A stretch of DNA of 64,000 bases. It comes from Megalobrama amblycephala. Lineage: Eukaryota > Chordata > Actinopteri > Cypriniformes > Xenocyprididae. Every line of letters starts with the position of its first letter. Position 1 is the stretch's first letter. The notes beneath the pieces were generated by a model that ran no database searches, was not told the origin of the DNA, and saw nothing but the letters and a program-made list of their open reading frames with translations. The DNA lies in contig NC_063066.1 of assembly GCF_018812025.1 (NCBI RefSeq), positions 9,431,882 through 9,495,881 on the forward strand, in the 5' to 3' direction. Positions 46,915 to 58,958 of the stretch are shown one piece after another. Position numbers and translations under genes: made by a program.

Positions 46915-47600
46915 GTTAGGGATGCATTATATTGGTTAATGATCAATATTAGATATTTTTATTTTAATTTATCTGTATATTTATTTGTAATTTTTAAGTG
47001 TTCATTCTCATTTCCACTATTTTTAAATTAAATTTTAGACATTTGTCTGCATATACTAAAAGTTAATCTTTAAAAACACTGTTAAAGGGTTAGTTCACAC
47101 AAATATGAAATTTCTGTCATTAATTACTCACCCTCATGTCGTTCCAAACCCGCAAGACCTTCGTTCATCTTCGTCACATGGACAATGTCTTTACTACCTT
47201 TCTGGGCCTTGAAAGTGGTAATTAAATTGCTGTCTATGGCGGGATCAGAGAGCTCTCAGATTTCATCAAAAATATCTTAATTTGTGTTGCAAAGATGAAC
47301 AAAAGTCTTATGAGGGTGAGTAATTAATGACAGAATTTTCATTTTGGGTGAACTAACCTTTTAAGTGTATCTTTATCAAATCTCAAAATTAATTTCTGTT
47401 TTTCATATAATATTTCGATGCCAAAATTCACTTGATTTCAGTTTTTAGTGTTTTTTTTTTATGACAAAATAGTATTAGAATTTTAATATAAGCTGTTTAA
47501 CGGTTGTCATTTTATCCACACGAAAATAATTTTTAGTTTTTACCAATATCAGCCATAATACCTTCTAATTGTAGTTCTACATCACACTTTTTGAAGGCAG
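46915..47600. mobile_element. GATGCA/TATTGG-type inverted repeat, split by a TTAA element
   Basis: The left end GGTTAGGGATGCATTATATTGG and the right end ACCAATATCAGCCATAATAC (about 47542-47561) are inverted copies. The interior on both sides is AT-rich and is interrupted by the intact TTAA element at 47082-47364. No coding capacity. The GGGATGCA start suggests hAT, but no duplication was resolved. Confidence 0.5.
47082..47364. mobile_element. short TTAA-flanked inverted-repeat transposon
   Basis: 283 bp, TTAA at 47082-47085 and 47361-47364. Ends AGGGTTAGTTCACACAAATA and ATTTTGGGTGAACTAACCTT pair; inner ATTACTCACCCTCATG pairs with CTTATGAGGGTGAGTAATTA. It is closely related to the outer element at 54978-56477 (shared CTTCGTTCATCTTCG and TTTCATCAAAAATATCTT words). 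Confidence 0.9.
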
Positions 47601-49999
47601 TCACATGATCTTGTATTCTAATCCAACCACATCAAAAATATGGTTCAGTTCAGTTTCATTTGTGTGCTTGTGCTGTGTTTACTGTACCATCACTAGAGAA
47701 TCGTCCTTTGAAGATTCCTGAGAAAACGGATGAAGGAACTTTGAATTGCTTGAAACATTATAGTAAATATATTTGGTTGTATCACTGTCAGAACACTGTT
47801 TTGAGGAATCTCCTTAAGGCTCAAAAATAGCCATATTTGATCCAACATGATTTATGCACAGTAATGTAAGTTTGGCATTTTGAAAGTCTACTGTTTTTAA
47901 GCCAGCCCTGTAAGACAACGCAATGCCAAGAGAGCATTCATCTTCTGAAAGAACACTGTTTTCATTCTTTTCACCCACTAGTGTTCTGTAAACAGGTGGG
48001 TTTAGTCAATTCTCAGTCCAAACAAGTTAGTGTTCCAAGGCATCATTGTTTCAGTGGCCCTTACCACACTCTGACTTACAACAAAAAGGCAGTCAGTGAC
48101 TTTAAGGACATATGCTCTTTAGGAAGCGTTCTCACTCAAGCTAAATGTTCATCCACTGGTTAATTAAGTGCTCTGAAAGAGGGCACATCAAAAGGAGCTG
48201 TGCATTTGGAATCGCTCGCACCGCCCCTCGGGTGCAGAGGTCAGCCCTCTTGGAGAGAGAAGTTAGGATATCCCAGCTCCAGACCTCTGCCTGGTAACCC
48301 CTCACCCCAGCAGAGATATCAAAGCCCGCGGAGCAGTGGGATGCGCAGCCATCCCAGAACAAAAACAGGAACACTTCAAAGCGCCAGCTGGAAAAAGACA
48401 AGAGAGAAGGGAAGAGGAGGAGAGAAAATAACACAGGACAGCCGATATCAAATTCCCTCTTATTCTGAGCATATTCCAGAAGATGAATGTAATTAATATC
48501 TCTGAGTTGTCATGCGTCTAAAGTGCCGTGGCTGTGCCATGGCCTCGCTAGAAAAGAATTATACGATTTAACAGACCTGAGAGTTCTGGACTATGGAAGA
48601 GAGAAGAAAGGCCTTTTTCCTTCATAATACCCCTAATGAAGTGGCTGCCGCTCCTCCAGTCCTGGCCGTGGCCTTCAGCAGCCTGCTCACAATCTGTTTA
48701 ATGATGGAACGGGGCCGGCAAGTGCACCAACACTTCCCAGTGAGCCACAAAGGGAGATCACAACCCTCATTCTGGACAGGCAGAGAGGCTTAGTGCTCAT
48801 CGACCTTATGAATCTGATCCCTGGTTGGAAAGGGAAGCTCCTTTCTGGAAGAGACAACACTTAACCCTCTCCAGCGTTTTTTGAAATTTTGTATTTCTCA
48901 AAGATGAAAATTCTTTCTTCAAAAAGCAAAAGAAGATATTTTAAAGAATGTTACATCTGTTTTTTGGGGGTTTGCTTTTAAGACTCGTATATGAGAGATT
49001 TAATATCATGTATTAATGACGATAATGTTCACGTACTTTCCAAAAGCAGCCAGCTCAGTGTTTTCAGGCTTGGACTAAATGCATGCAAATTATTGACCAC
49101 AATGGCACCCACAGCTGCACCCAAGCAGCCTGCCTCTTTCATGTGTAACCCTTGATCCCATCACCACACCACGTCATCTTCTCCCTGACACTGTCGTCCC
49201 AAAAGAGACATGCGCCCCTTGCCGCCACATCCAGAAGGACGGATGCTACATTTACGGCATGCTGTTGCTTTAACGAAATCCGCCAACCTGTTCAGCGCAG
49301 CCGTGCGACGTTTGGAGGGCCGGAGGAGAAGGCAAAAGCAAACAGTCCGTTTCATCCCTCTTCTTTTGGGCCTATTCTGCTTATTGTGAGCCGAGTGTGT
49401 AATGTGGCGGCGAGGGGCGGGGGGAGAGTGGGGAAGCAGTAAAGGGGTAAAGAACCTGATTGCTTTAATCTCAGTGTTGTGCGGCTTTGGCCTTTCATGG
49501 GGCACTGAGGCTGTGTGATTCAGAGCTCTGGCCCCAGCTCCTCTCACCCGCTCATTGTTCTCTACAGAAAATCAATTCTCTTGAAGACCCCTTCTTAATC
49601 CCGTTTTTCGCCGGCCACAAAGGCCACTTGTGTGCGACCCCGCTGGACTATGGACTGGGATGATGTGGATGTCTGCTCGGATTCCAGCCCTTTCAGGTAA
49701 TGCCGGTTCGCCTCACTTTATAGTGCCAAGTGCAGGACTCGACAGGAAGACATTTGCGATCATAATTTCCTGTGGAGTGCTGGCCGGCCCCTCCCCCTCG
49801 GCTCACCCCATGCCCCCAGAATAGTTTTAATTAGGCCCGACAACCACAGAGAGGAGGGATCAGTCTGCAACAATGACTGTCCCTTTGAACAGAGGACACA
49901 CTGACCAGAGCCTTTACTCTGCAGAGAATCAAATTATTATGCATCTCATAACAGTCATGCATAGAGAAGAAATAAATCACCATAAAGAAAAGGGGGGAA
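47601..49999. other. extended GC-balanced unique region, candidate regulatory DNA
   Basis: 48180-48820 and 49060-49870 are the most GC-rich unique stretches outside the retroelement. They hold overlapping frames on both strands (97-128 codons at 48141-48496 and 49152-49547) with no domain. TAATTAGG-like words (TTTTAATTAGGCCC, 49825-49838) sit at the end. Open frames on opposite strands argue for composition, not coding. Candidate enhancers or noncoding exons. Confidence 0.28.
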
Positions 50000-50739
50000 A
50001 AAATCTTGCGCCAAATTCTTAGAAATGCACTCTTTATATTCACGTTTGGTTATGAAAAGTTTATATTTAGAGACCCTAAAATGTCATGTGGTGTAAATCA
50101 AGTTAAAAGTATTAATACATTTTCTTTACATCATTTATTCATGTGAGCGTATACATCTTAATTATTTTGGTTAATTATGTTTTTCAAATATTTTTCAAGG
50201 TAAAAAGCATTTTTACAAATATCATGAATTATTAATACATAAATATGTTTTTAAAGAGTCACACCACATGACAAAAAGTCAAATTATCTTTTATTTTCTT
50301 TTTTATATTTTACTGATGTATTGACCTTGACACAGCCATAAGGAGCTAAAGAGGGATTATTGTTGTTGATATAATTTCCTCATTTTTCAAATATTACTAT
50401 GCAGTGAAGCCATTTTGTTGAAATATATATTTCTAATAAAAATAGTAATAAAATATTATGCCAAACGATGTTAAGTTTTCTTTTTAAGAATTTCATTTTT
50501 ATTTTATTATATTATTTTTTTACCCTATTTTATGAACCTTTCCCCAAAATGAATTTTATTACAGAAATAAAAAACTATGTATTCCAGTAATTGTATGAGT
50601 GAATTGCATTTGTAACATATTTTTTAATAAAATAATAGAGAAATATTTGACACACATATGTTTGCAGCGCACATTTCTCAGAAATGAAAAAAGAAAAAAA
50701 AAAATGCTCGCCATGTTTTGAGGATGTCGATGCATCCGT
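50000..50739. other. AT-rich noncoding tract
   Basis: T/A-rich with many TTTTTATTT words; no frame or repeat end. Confidence 0.6.
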
Positions 50740-53044
50740 TATTGATTAAATAGCTAAAATTCATCTCTTTCTGTATATTCCCAGAGTGTCCAGGGATCAA
50801 AACCCTTGTTTGACTGATGGAAAAACAGAAGCCAAACATCCAAACAGCTACCAACACACCCCCAGGCCCTCATGGTGCAGCTTGTTCGTGTTTCAGGGAG
50901 AATTTTAGATGTCCTCGTGCCTGTTTGCTTCATGTTGGATGAGAGCATTCTTCACCTGTCAGGTATACGGTCTTTGGACGGGGCCGGACATCTGCTGATC
51001 TTTATATCGAATTCATACATCAAAACCTGCTCCGGCTCTGTGACCGCTGGACTTCATCAGTCGGCTTTGATGCAGCATTTCTAGCCCTCTCCAAAGACTA
51101 AGAGCTGGCAAAGAACACATCATCACAGCACCGATCTCTCCTAATTACAGTCAGTTATATCTCTAAAAGAAAAAACAAACTAAACCTGATCAGGAAGACA
51201 AAGGAGTAAGTCTACGGAGGAGGTTTCATTACCCTTCCCTCTCTTTACCTTTTTCTGTGTTTCTCGCTGAAAGGGAACAAAGACGGAACCCTACCGATTG
51301 AAAACTAGCAGAACAGTGAAACAACAGGACACAACTGATCACTCATGCATGGTTGGGATTAGGATAAAAGTATAAAGAGTGTGGAGAAGAAAGAGCACAA
51401 CAAAAGGAACAGGGGACTGACTAACTTTTTTCTCTTTCTTTTGAGGTGAAAGGAATCAAAAAAGGAAGGCCTGGCCATATGAAAAGATAGAGAAAGAAAG
51501 ATTAACAAATAGAAGCAGTCCTTTTTAGCCTCGGTACGCTTCCACTTCTATTTCTTTTAACTGCAAACATGAAAGGCGGGTCTCTAGCAACCGTCGTGAG
51601 GCGAACCCTCTGAAGAAGTTGTTACCAGAACTCTTGGTCTCAAATCATCACATTTAACTTAAGAGACTTTCATTTGTGCAAATCAACTTCCATGGGAATT
51701 TTGTCATGGCACAAGCACCGTTTATTGTGATTCCGGTTGACCAACTGGCTTGTGAAGTCTTCAATGACACACCAGCTAACAAGACAGCCGTCCTTTCAGC
51801 CCCCGCCTGTACTAAGTGGAAATAATCCAGAAATACTTTGCACATCTAGTCTGCCTTGGCCTTCGTCCAAATTGCACTCTATTCTTTTTAATCTCCCTTA
51901 ATAAAAAGGAGGGGATAAGAGAGAGATTAACATCTGTGCCTTTTTTCCTCTGCCACGTTTGAGTGGACAAATGTGAATGAGGGGAGGTAATGACAAGCCC
52001 CTCTTTGACGTTGGCATCATTGAGGGGTCTGCATGGCGTCTACGCTCGGGGAACTTCACAGATAGATGCTCTAAAGAGAAAGTGATGGAGCGTTTAGGTG
52101 TGTCAAGAGCTCTTCATTCAGGATGGGAGTTCGGCAGGTCACGTTCTCCGCTGCCGATCGAGAACTTTCAAATATACTGCCTATTAAACATTGTACTTGT
52201 ACTTGTGGTTTATCGATCTACAGCTCTGTGAGAAGCGGTTGGTGATAACGCCGTTTAGCCTAACAGATGTTCCTCGTGATGCAACGCACTCGTGTGGGCT
52301 CTGCTAAACGCTCTGATATGATGCAGCTGTTTAGTTTTTACTGCTGGGATTTGTGTGACTTTCTCAGTGGCAGACAGTGTTTCTAACTACGCCTGAAGCT
52401 ACGTGCTCATTAGCGTCTCAGTGTCATAGTGGACTCACAGTCATTATTCAGTAGTAGACACACATTCTGTTCTGCGCTGGGGCCAAATGCAATAATGCAT
52501 GCACACTACTCATCAGCGACAAGGATCGCAGCATGAATTTTTAAATTACACACTCTGAGGTTTACTACGAATTACAAATATACACGTTTCATCCAATACT
52601 TTGTAGGCTTGGCTCACTGCCTAGCACAAAAGGAATCATTCAGCCAGCAGCTTCCTTTTAAAGACACATTTTATGGCACTAAAGACATTGCTTGGGATTT
52701 TTTTGAAAGATGTCAGGCTGTAATAACTACAGTATTATCTTTCAGCTGGCAGTCGTAATGTCATTTATGAGTAATGTTATGAGTAATTATGTGTAAGATT
52801 TATGAGTAGTATGGCATCACCTTTGTTTAATTTTTAGTTTAACATTAAACACATGCTGCTCTTGTTTAGTGATGTATACATATAGTTATTTGATGATTCA
52901 GAGGCTAGATTATTTTGGCCACAGCAATGATCATTTCCAACTATTTACAACTGTCATGTTAGAAGCCCATTTTCTGCCTCAGAGTAGAAAATCTCAAAGG
53001 TTATTTGATAGCTAACATTTATATCTCTCATTGTAACTTAATTT
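50740..53044. other. unique noncoding DNA, candidate regulatory blocks
   Basis: 50740-51110 includes GTCGATGCATCCGTTATTGA (50727-50746) and overlapping 64-70 codon frames on both strands without domains. 51200-52260 is purine-rich then mixed, with an 84-codon plus frame at 51977-52231 of no known family. 52260-53044 shows nothing specific. Confidence 0.28.
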
Positions 53045-53412
53045 CTTATTTTAAAGTTTGTTTGTTTATTAAGTTTTTACGCCATGTTAGCATCATGGCT
53101 ATTTACATGGCAAAAAAGGTCAGTATCATCCATAAAATGTACATTATATAAAGCATTTCAACTTGACATAAGATAGAAAATCTAAAATACATTCAGGTGC
53201 TACATGCAAACATGTTTCTGAATAAAAGCGTTTTCTAGCAGTGTCATAAAAATTACAATTCAACAGAATATGCTTGATAGTCAAAGGAACATTACATGAA
53301 AGACATAAAGGAGGAACTTCTCCTATTAATAAAAACCCATGGGTAAGTCTTGAGTGCCCCAGTCTACACTTAGTGAAGACAACTTGATCATGTCTTGATT
53401 TTAAATTATACT
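53045..53412 (-). mobile_element. LINE 3' end, RNase H-bearing I/Nimb-like clade, 5'-truncated
   Basis: On the minus strand a protein remnant (53412-53144) is followed by a 3' untranslated tail ending about 53045, with ATGGC..GCCAT words and AATAAACAAACAAAC. 5' truncation with a preserved 3' end is usual for target-primed reverse transcription. No target-site duplication was identified. Confidence 0.7.
53144..53412 (-). pseudogene. C-terminal remnant of a LINE ORF2 polyprotein
   Basis: About 88 codons ending at TAA (53146-53144). The peptide reads DQVVFTKCRLGHSRLTHGFL early, then a Cys/His pattern PLCLSC...KHILLNC typical of the zinc-knuckle-like region that follows the RNase H domain in I-clade LINEs. 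In intact elements this lies at the end of the endonuclease-reverse transcriptase-RNase H protein. Here a TAG at the upstream side marks loss of the rest, so it is non-functional. Identification rests on motif memory; a translated search would settle the clade. Confidence 0.7.
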
Positions 53413-54783
53413 AGGGTTTATTTCATACTCTTATTTAACGTAGTAATTATGAGAAATGACATTGTACAATGCGAGACAAAGTCACGATTATGCAAAACAA
53501 AGTTGCAGTTGTGAAATATAAAGTCACATTGTGAGATATAAAGGAGGAACGCAGAATATTTTAATATTGGTATTAGTTATGGGCTGAGGTTTTTTTTTTT
53601 TTTAATTGTCTATTGAATGCAAGTTAATATTTAAAAACACTAACTTTGCATGTTTCTAAGTTGTCTAACTTTCCATTCCTGGTGTCATGTGTTTGTGTAA
53701 TTCACAGGATGTAGTTATAATTTTGCTGTTTGTCTGCAGTCAGTTTACTGAGCAGTGACATGGTGCATACCTTATCATTCCGCATCCTTCCTGAGGGTCT
53801 AGGACAAACAGCCAGTGCCTGATTACCCCAAACCTCTTGGCTGTCAACTGGTGAAAGGTACTTCTGAGAAAATGAGAGGGAGAATGGCCAGGTTAAAGAG
53901 GCATCTAATGAAGTTACTGTCAAGCATGGGCCTGGGGCTGCCACATGAGGGGAAAATTGCGGGAAAAGTAGTTGAGTGGTCTGGGCACCGGGGTCTCGGC
54001 TACAGGGGGTCCCTCCTCAGGGGCCATTGTGTGGGAGGTGCTTCTGCAAAACCTGTCGTATACAAGTTGCTCTTTGTTCTAAACACAGCTAGACTTTAGA
54101 CACTGAGAGTAAGACCGCAGACTTAAACAGTTTTAATGACATAACAAAGAGGTGCTGTTACAACTAGTGATGGAAAACCCCATCATTTTTCTGCCTTACA
54201 GTTTTCTAAGCGTGCAGGTGAGCTCTGAGTAGGTGAAAAGCAGTTTAAATGCTTATTGTTGTCTAATTCATTGTTGACCCTGATTTCATTGCTGTGATGG
54301 CAAACCTGAATTTTCTGCATCATTACTCCAGTCTTCAGTGTCACATGATATTTCATAATTCATTCTAATATGCTTATTTGAATTATAAATGTTTATAAAT
54401 TGATTAAATTGTTGTCTTACTGACCCCAAACTTTAGTGCACACAAACTTGTTTTAACAGCCTAAACACTAAGCCTAATATTGTATTAGTTGTATTTGACA
54501 GTTTTTGTGTCAAAATACTGTTTGTTGATTTCATGTCAACAACAAAAGCTATAAGAAACATTCCCTCTTCCTTTTTAAAAGATCCTCTCTTTTTAGCGTT
54601 CCTGTAGCTCTAACAGCTAGCCATGTGTTGAATTCCCAGAATGCAATGCAAGTCACTTTAGATAAAAGTGTCTGCTAATTGCATGAATAATAACGTAAAA
54701 GTTGCATTTTATAATCAGCATTATCATAGTTGTTCCTGTCTGGAATAAGTGATCTAGCTCATCATCGCTGATATTATAATACA
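53413..54783. other. noncoding, nothing firm
   Basis: A T15 run lies near 53590. 53800-54100 is GC-richer with a 94-codon plus frame (53815-54099) lacking a domain and an overlapping minus frame. The remainder is AT-rich. Confidence 0.4.
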
Positions 54784-54784
54784 T

Positions 54785-54824
<40 letters not shown>

Positions 54825-54960
54825 TTTTATTACAGACTCAAGGTCCACATTTAAAAAAGGAAAAAGGAAGAGAGAAAAAAACAAAAAAAACAATAGGACA
54901 ACATATACAGCCTACAGCATCTACCACACACAAAAGTTGTAGTCATACATAAGTTGTAGT
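54784..54960 (-). mobile_element. (AATC)n tail and 3' end of a minus-strand LINE
   Basis: 54784-54824 is ten AATC units. Read on the minus strand, CTTGAGTCTGTAATAAAAG runs directly into GATT repeats, the arrangement of a LINE 3' end with a tetranucleotide tail. Only the 3' end is recognised; the upstream boundary toward 54960 is uncertain and there is no coding remnant. Confidence 0.5.
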
Positions 54961-54977
54961 CATAGTACAGTTTGTAG

Positions 54978-56477
54978 TTAAAGGTTTAGTTCACCCAAAA
55001 ATGAAATTTCTGTCATTTAAGTACTCACCCTCATGTTGTTCCACACCCGTAAGACCTTCGTTCATCTTCGGAACACAAATGAAGATATTTTTGATGAAAT
55101 CCAAGAAGTTTGTTTTTATCCCCAATAGAAAGCAACGTAATTACTGTCATTCAAGGTACAGAAAAGTACTAAAGACGTCCTTGAAATAGTCAACGTGACT
55201 ACAGCGTTTTAACCTTAATGTTATGAAGTGACGAGAATACTTTTTGTGTGCAAAAACAAAACAAAAATAACAACTTTATTCAACAATTTCTTCTCTATCC
55301 TGTCAGACTCGTACGCATCTGACGGAGTGAACCAATACTGAGCCGCATAGGCGCCGATCCCGTGGGTGCTTGGGGGCTGGAGCACCCACGGAAATGGTCG
55401 AGCACCCACGGAAAAATACGATATATTCTCCATTGATTTAACCAATAAAAAAATCGAGTGGAGTTTTCAGACACGATCTTCACCCTTTTTATAGTTTATT
55501 TAAGGCTGTTTCAAACGTCGAGAGCGCATCTAAGTGATGCGCGAGCACAAAAAGCTCTGTTCTCGATCATATCATGGATCGGATACATGCGCGCGCTCAA
55601 ACTCAAACTCTCCTTGCATCAGATATCAGCGAGAGCACGACTCGCGACAACACTCGTGAAAAGAATGTGTTTTGGGGTCGAAATTATCATTGGATATAAT
55701 GCAAATGAAACATCCAGTTGACGTTAAATAAGCTAACTAGTGCAGATGAACGTTGTGGCTCGTGTAAGTTAGTCTATAATCTATCGCTTGACTCTTCTTT
55801 CCAGGGAAATCACTAACAAAAAGCACACAAACATGTCCCTGCTCTTGATATACAAACATTAATGAACTTCTTTGAACTTTGGAGGAAAAAAACTATATGA
55901 GGGCAGATTCGAATCACTGATCATTAGAGCACGGCTGGACCTCTGACTCTATTAACAAAAATTCTACCACGAGACTATCATGAAATACGAAATTTGTATT
56001 TGTCTATAGTATAATATGGATGTAATTGGGGGGAGGGGAGGGGGGTGATGTGGGGCACTGGGCACCCACAGGCAGAAACATAAATCGCCGCCTATGCTGA
56101 GCCGGCCTTCGGATGTAAACACGGAAGCTCTGAACTGCGTTCACTGCATCAAGTACGAGTCTGACAGGGTAGAGAAGAAATTGTTGAATAAAGTCGTTGT
56201 TTTTGTTTTGTTTTGCGCACAAAAAGTATTATCGTCACTTCATAACATTAAGGTTAAACCACTGTAGTCACGTTGACTATTTTAATGATGTCTTTACTAC
56301 TTTTCTGGACCTTGAATGATGGTAATTACGTAGCTTTCTATGGGGGATTAAAAAAAATGTAGATTTCATCAAAAATATCTTCATTTGTGTTCTGAATACG
56401 AATGAAGGTCTTGCGGGTTTGGAACCACATGCGAGTTAATGACATAAGTTTTATTTTTGGGTGAACTAACCCTTTAA
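54978..56477. mobile_element. long palindromic TTAA-flanked transposon, interrupted by hAT
   Basis: TTAA at 54978-54981 and 56474-56477. Ends AGGTTTAGTTCACCCAAAAA and TTTTTGGGTGAACTAACCCT pair. The arms continue inward through ACCTTAATGTTATGAAGTGA (55211-55230), its inverse at 56237-56256, and AACAATTTCTTCTCTA (55283-55298) with its inverse. Uninterrupted length is about 740 bp. Same subgroup as 47082-47364. Confidence 0.88.
55346..56096. mobile_element. non-autonomous hAT transposon with perfect 8-bp duplication
   Basis: Starts CATAGGCGCCGAT and ends with the inverse of CATAGGCGGCGAT. Identical CTGAGCCG octamers flank it (55338-55345 and 56097-56104). Both ends carry GTGGGTGC words as subterminal repeats. 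751 bp; the 87-codon frame at 55458-55721 has no transposase motif. It split the centre of the palindromic TTAA element. Confidence 0.92.
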
Positions 56478-57279
56478 TATATCTTGTCTAAATAGCTGCA
56501 ATGATTTATCAAAGCTAAGTACGTTTTAACATATCTATTTATACACAATTACTATTGTTATTCTAAGTTGTATAACACACACGCCCTCTGAAGCTTAGTA
56601 GCCAGAGCACTACAGCTCTTCCTCTCTGGGGTGCAGTTAATCAGCTCTAAGCAAATATGTCTGCTGAAGCGTGAAAGCCCCATCGCTCACTTACTTCACA
56701 ACAACCCCTGTCTCTTCCACACATCTACGCCACGTCGGCCACCCCACTAGCATGTAGTACAGAGCGACGATTACTTTACCGTGACAGTGTGTCAGGAGTG
56801 AAAAATAGGGTAGAGCATACAGGTATCCTAGTTTGAGTGACAGAATTTGAGCGCACAAGCTATTTCAGCTTTCAATCATATCAGGGAAGTATCACTGCAA
56901 GTTGTCATGTTTCATTCTATGGCAAATGCTAGTATTGGTGTTTTCTCCCAGTTTACTAAGCTTTCTAATTCAAAATCATTTAGGGAGTGTAATCTACCTA
57001 GCATTGTTATAGGGACGGCGATCTGTAACCTCCTACCTAGTAAAGTTTATCTTTCACTTGGCTCTCCCAGACAAACAAAAACAAGGGCACAAAAGGGAGA
57101 GGGTGTGTGCGAGGGTGTTGTGGGCAGATGGGTCACATGCAGTCCTTTGAGAGTCTCCCCTATCAACCCCATTCACCAGGCCCTATAAAACTGACAGCCT
57201 GCTTAAATACCTGACACAAGAAAAGAGGAAAAAACAAAGAAGAGAAGAGGCGAGAACAACGGTAAAAATAAATAAGACA
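56478..57279. other. noncoding, mixed unique sequence
   Basis: A 113-codon plus frame at 56847-57188 has no recognised domain. No repeat ends. Parts of 56580-57270 are complex enough to be conserved, but without specific motifs. Confidence 0.3.
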
Positions 57280-57870
57280 GCCCTCGGTGACTGATGTGTA
57301 AAGGCTATGGCTGACATCTTAGTGACCATTAATAAATGTGGCTGCGGTCACAAAGGGCGAGACTAAAAAGGGAGAAAAGCGGCGAAAAAGAAAAAGAAAA
57401 CAGTGAACGTTGCCTCCAGCTCTAAATTCCAATGCTTATTCATCAGGCTGGATGGAGCTCACTTGGCCCATTTTTTTTTATGCCGCTCACTCTTGGACCC
57501 CCTTTAGTGTCTTTGTTTGTCTTTGGAGTCCATGAGAAAAGTCAATTATATTTCAACAACCATGCTTAGTTAACATCACCATGCAAATCTTAAAGGGCGC
57601 CATTACTCTTAATCACGAGTTGGAGGGGGCGAGAAGTTGCTCTGAATCACTGCTTCTCTTTAGGCCTTTAAAGCGAGTAAGACGTTACGCACATCTGGGA
57701 CGGCACATCAAATAGAGAGACGTGCGGAAAAATAAACACTGGTAGGCGATTAAAAATCCATATTTATGCAATCCCAGTTTTCCTTGCCTGAGAACTCCAC
57801 ACATTGGTTCCCTGCCTCCATTTGATCTGAGCGGAGAGACCACAAAAAATAAATGTTTAAACCTCTAAAC
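57280..57870. promoter_or_regulatory. strong candidate conserved noncoding enhancer-like block
   Basis: Unique sequence with CCATTAATAAA (57327-57337) next to a RUNX-type TGCGGT (57343-57348), GTTAAC (57569-57574), a perfect octamer ATGCAAAT (57581-57588) and GATTAAAAATCCATATTTATG near 57749-57769. No frame is open across it. The motif mix and absence of repeats fit a vertebrate developmental enhancer. This is inference; alignment with other teleosts or human would be decisive. Confidence 0.35.
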
Positions 57871-58279
57871 TTGCAATCACAGTTTAATGCGTTCACAAAA
57901 GTCATCAATTATATTTTAAATAGCAGAGAGAGGAAATATTTAATAAGCAAAGTAATGATGTAAATTAGCAAAGGATAATGAAACACCGTGAAGATGAACA
58001 GGTTGCACACTGCCATGCGTCTTGTCTTAAAACGCATTTCTAATTACAGAGTGTCATTATTATGCATTGTGTAGTCTACGGCAACACACTATTCACGATT
58101 ATAATTGCATAATCTCAAACTGTGTTCCACACACCAACTATTAGAGGTGATCTGATCATACTGATCATACTGTAGCATCCCTAAAATGAACAGAAATGTT
58201 CATTTAGCTTAAGTTTCTTTTTATGTTAATCTCACAACCCGATTACAAGTCGATTTAGGTAAATGCTTCTGACAAATGC
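57871..58279. other. noncoding, nothing recognised
   Basis: AT-rich, with only a duplicated CTGATCATA near 58152-58172. Confidence 0.5.
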
Positions 58280-58958
58280 TTAAAGGGATGGGTTACCCAA
58301 AAATGACAATTATGTCATCATTTCCTCACCCTCATGTCATTCCAAACTCGTACAGTGCTCTTCTGTAGAACATAAAAGAAGATGTTTTGAGCAGGGATGC
58401 ACGATATATCGGCCACCATATCTGTATTGGCCGATATATGTTCATTTTTAATGTTATGGGTCCAATAAGTAAATTTGACAGATGTATTTAAGCCGATAAA
58501 TAATGTATTATTTCTTTCAGCTGAGATGCGCACTGTTCACCATGATGGTTTTGAATCGCTTGAAATATGATTTCAAGGAAAATACAGTTGCGCAAGTCTG
58601 TCATACAAGCTACATAAAAGTACAATGAGAACATTATAATTTTGTGCGTGGGACATGGCTTTTAATGGTGTAACTTTTGTTTTTGTAATCAGGCTCTCAA
58701 AAGTTATATCAAATTTGGATTTAGATTTATCGGCCAATATATTGGTTATCGGCTTTCAAATATAAAGAATTATTGGTTATCGATATCATGTCTCAGTGTT
58801 TATTTTGTCCATATAATGGAAGTTAATGGTAACCAAAACTGTTTGGTTACCAACATTATTCAAAATATCTTCTTTTGTGTTCCTCAGAAGGAAGAAAGTC
58901 ATACATGTTTGGAAAGACATGAGGGTGAGTAAATGATGACAGAAATTTCATCTCTTAA
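58280..58958. mobile_element. TTAA-family transposon, right end partly lost and interrupted
   Basis: TTAA at 58280-58283 then AGGGATGGGTTACCCAAAAA; inner TTTCCTCACCCTCATGTC pairs with GACATGAGGGTGAGTAAATG near 58916-58935. The expected GGGTGAACTATCCCT on the right is missing, leaving CATCTCTTAA. A different repeat has inserted at about 58392. Confidence 0.75.
58392..58800. mobile_element. GATGCA/ATATCGGCC-type repeat nested in the TTAA element
   Basis: Begins CAGGGATGCACGATATATCG; inverted internal words GGCCGATATATG (58429-58440) and ATCGGCCAATATATTGG (58729-58745) mark a palindromic structure. The far end is incomplete. CAGGG ends suggest hAT; no duplication resolved. Confidence 0.5.
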
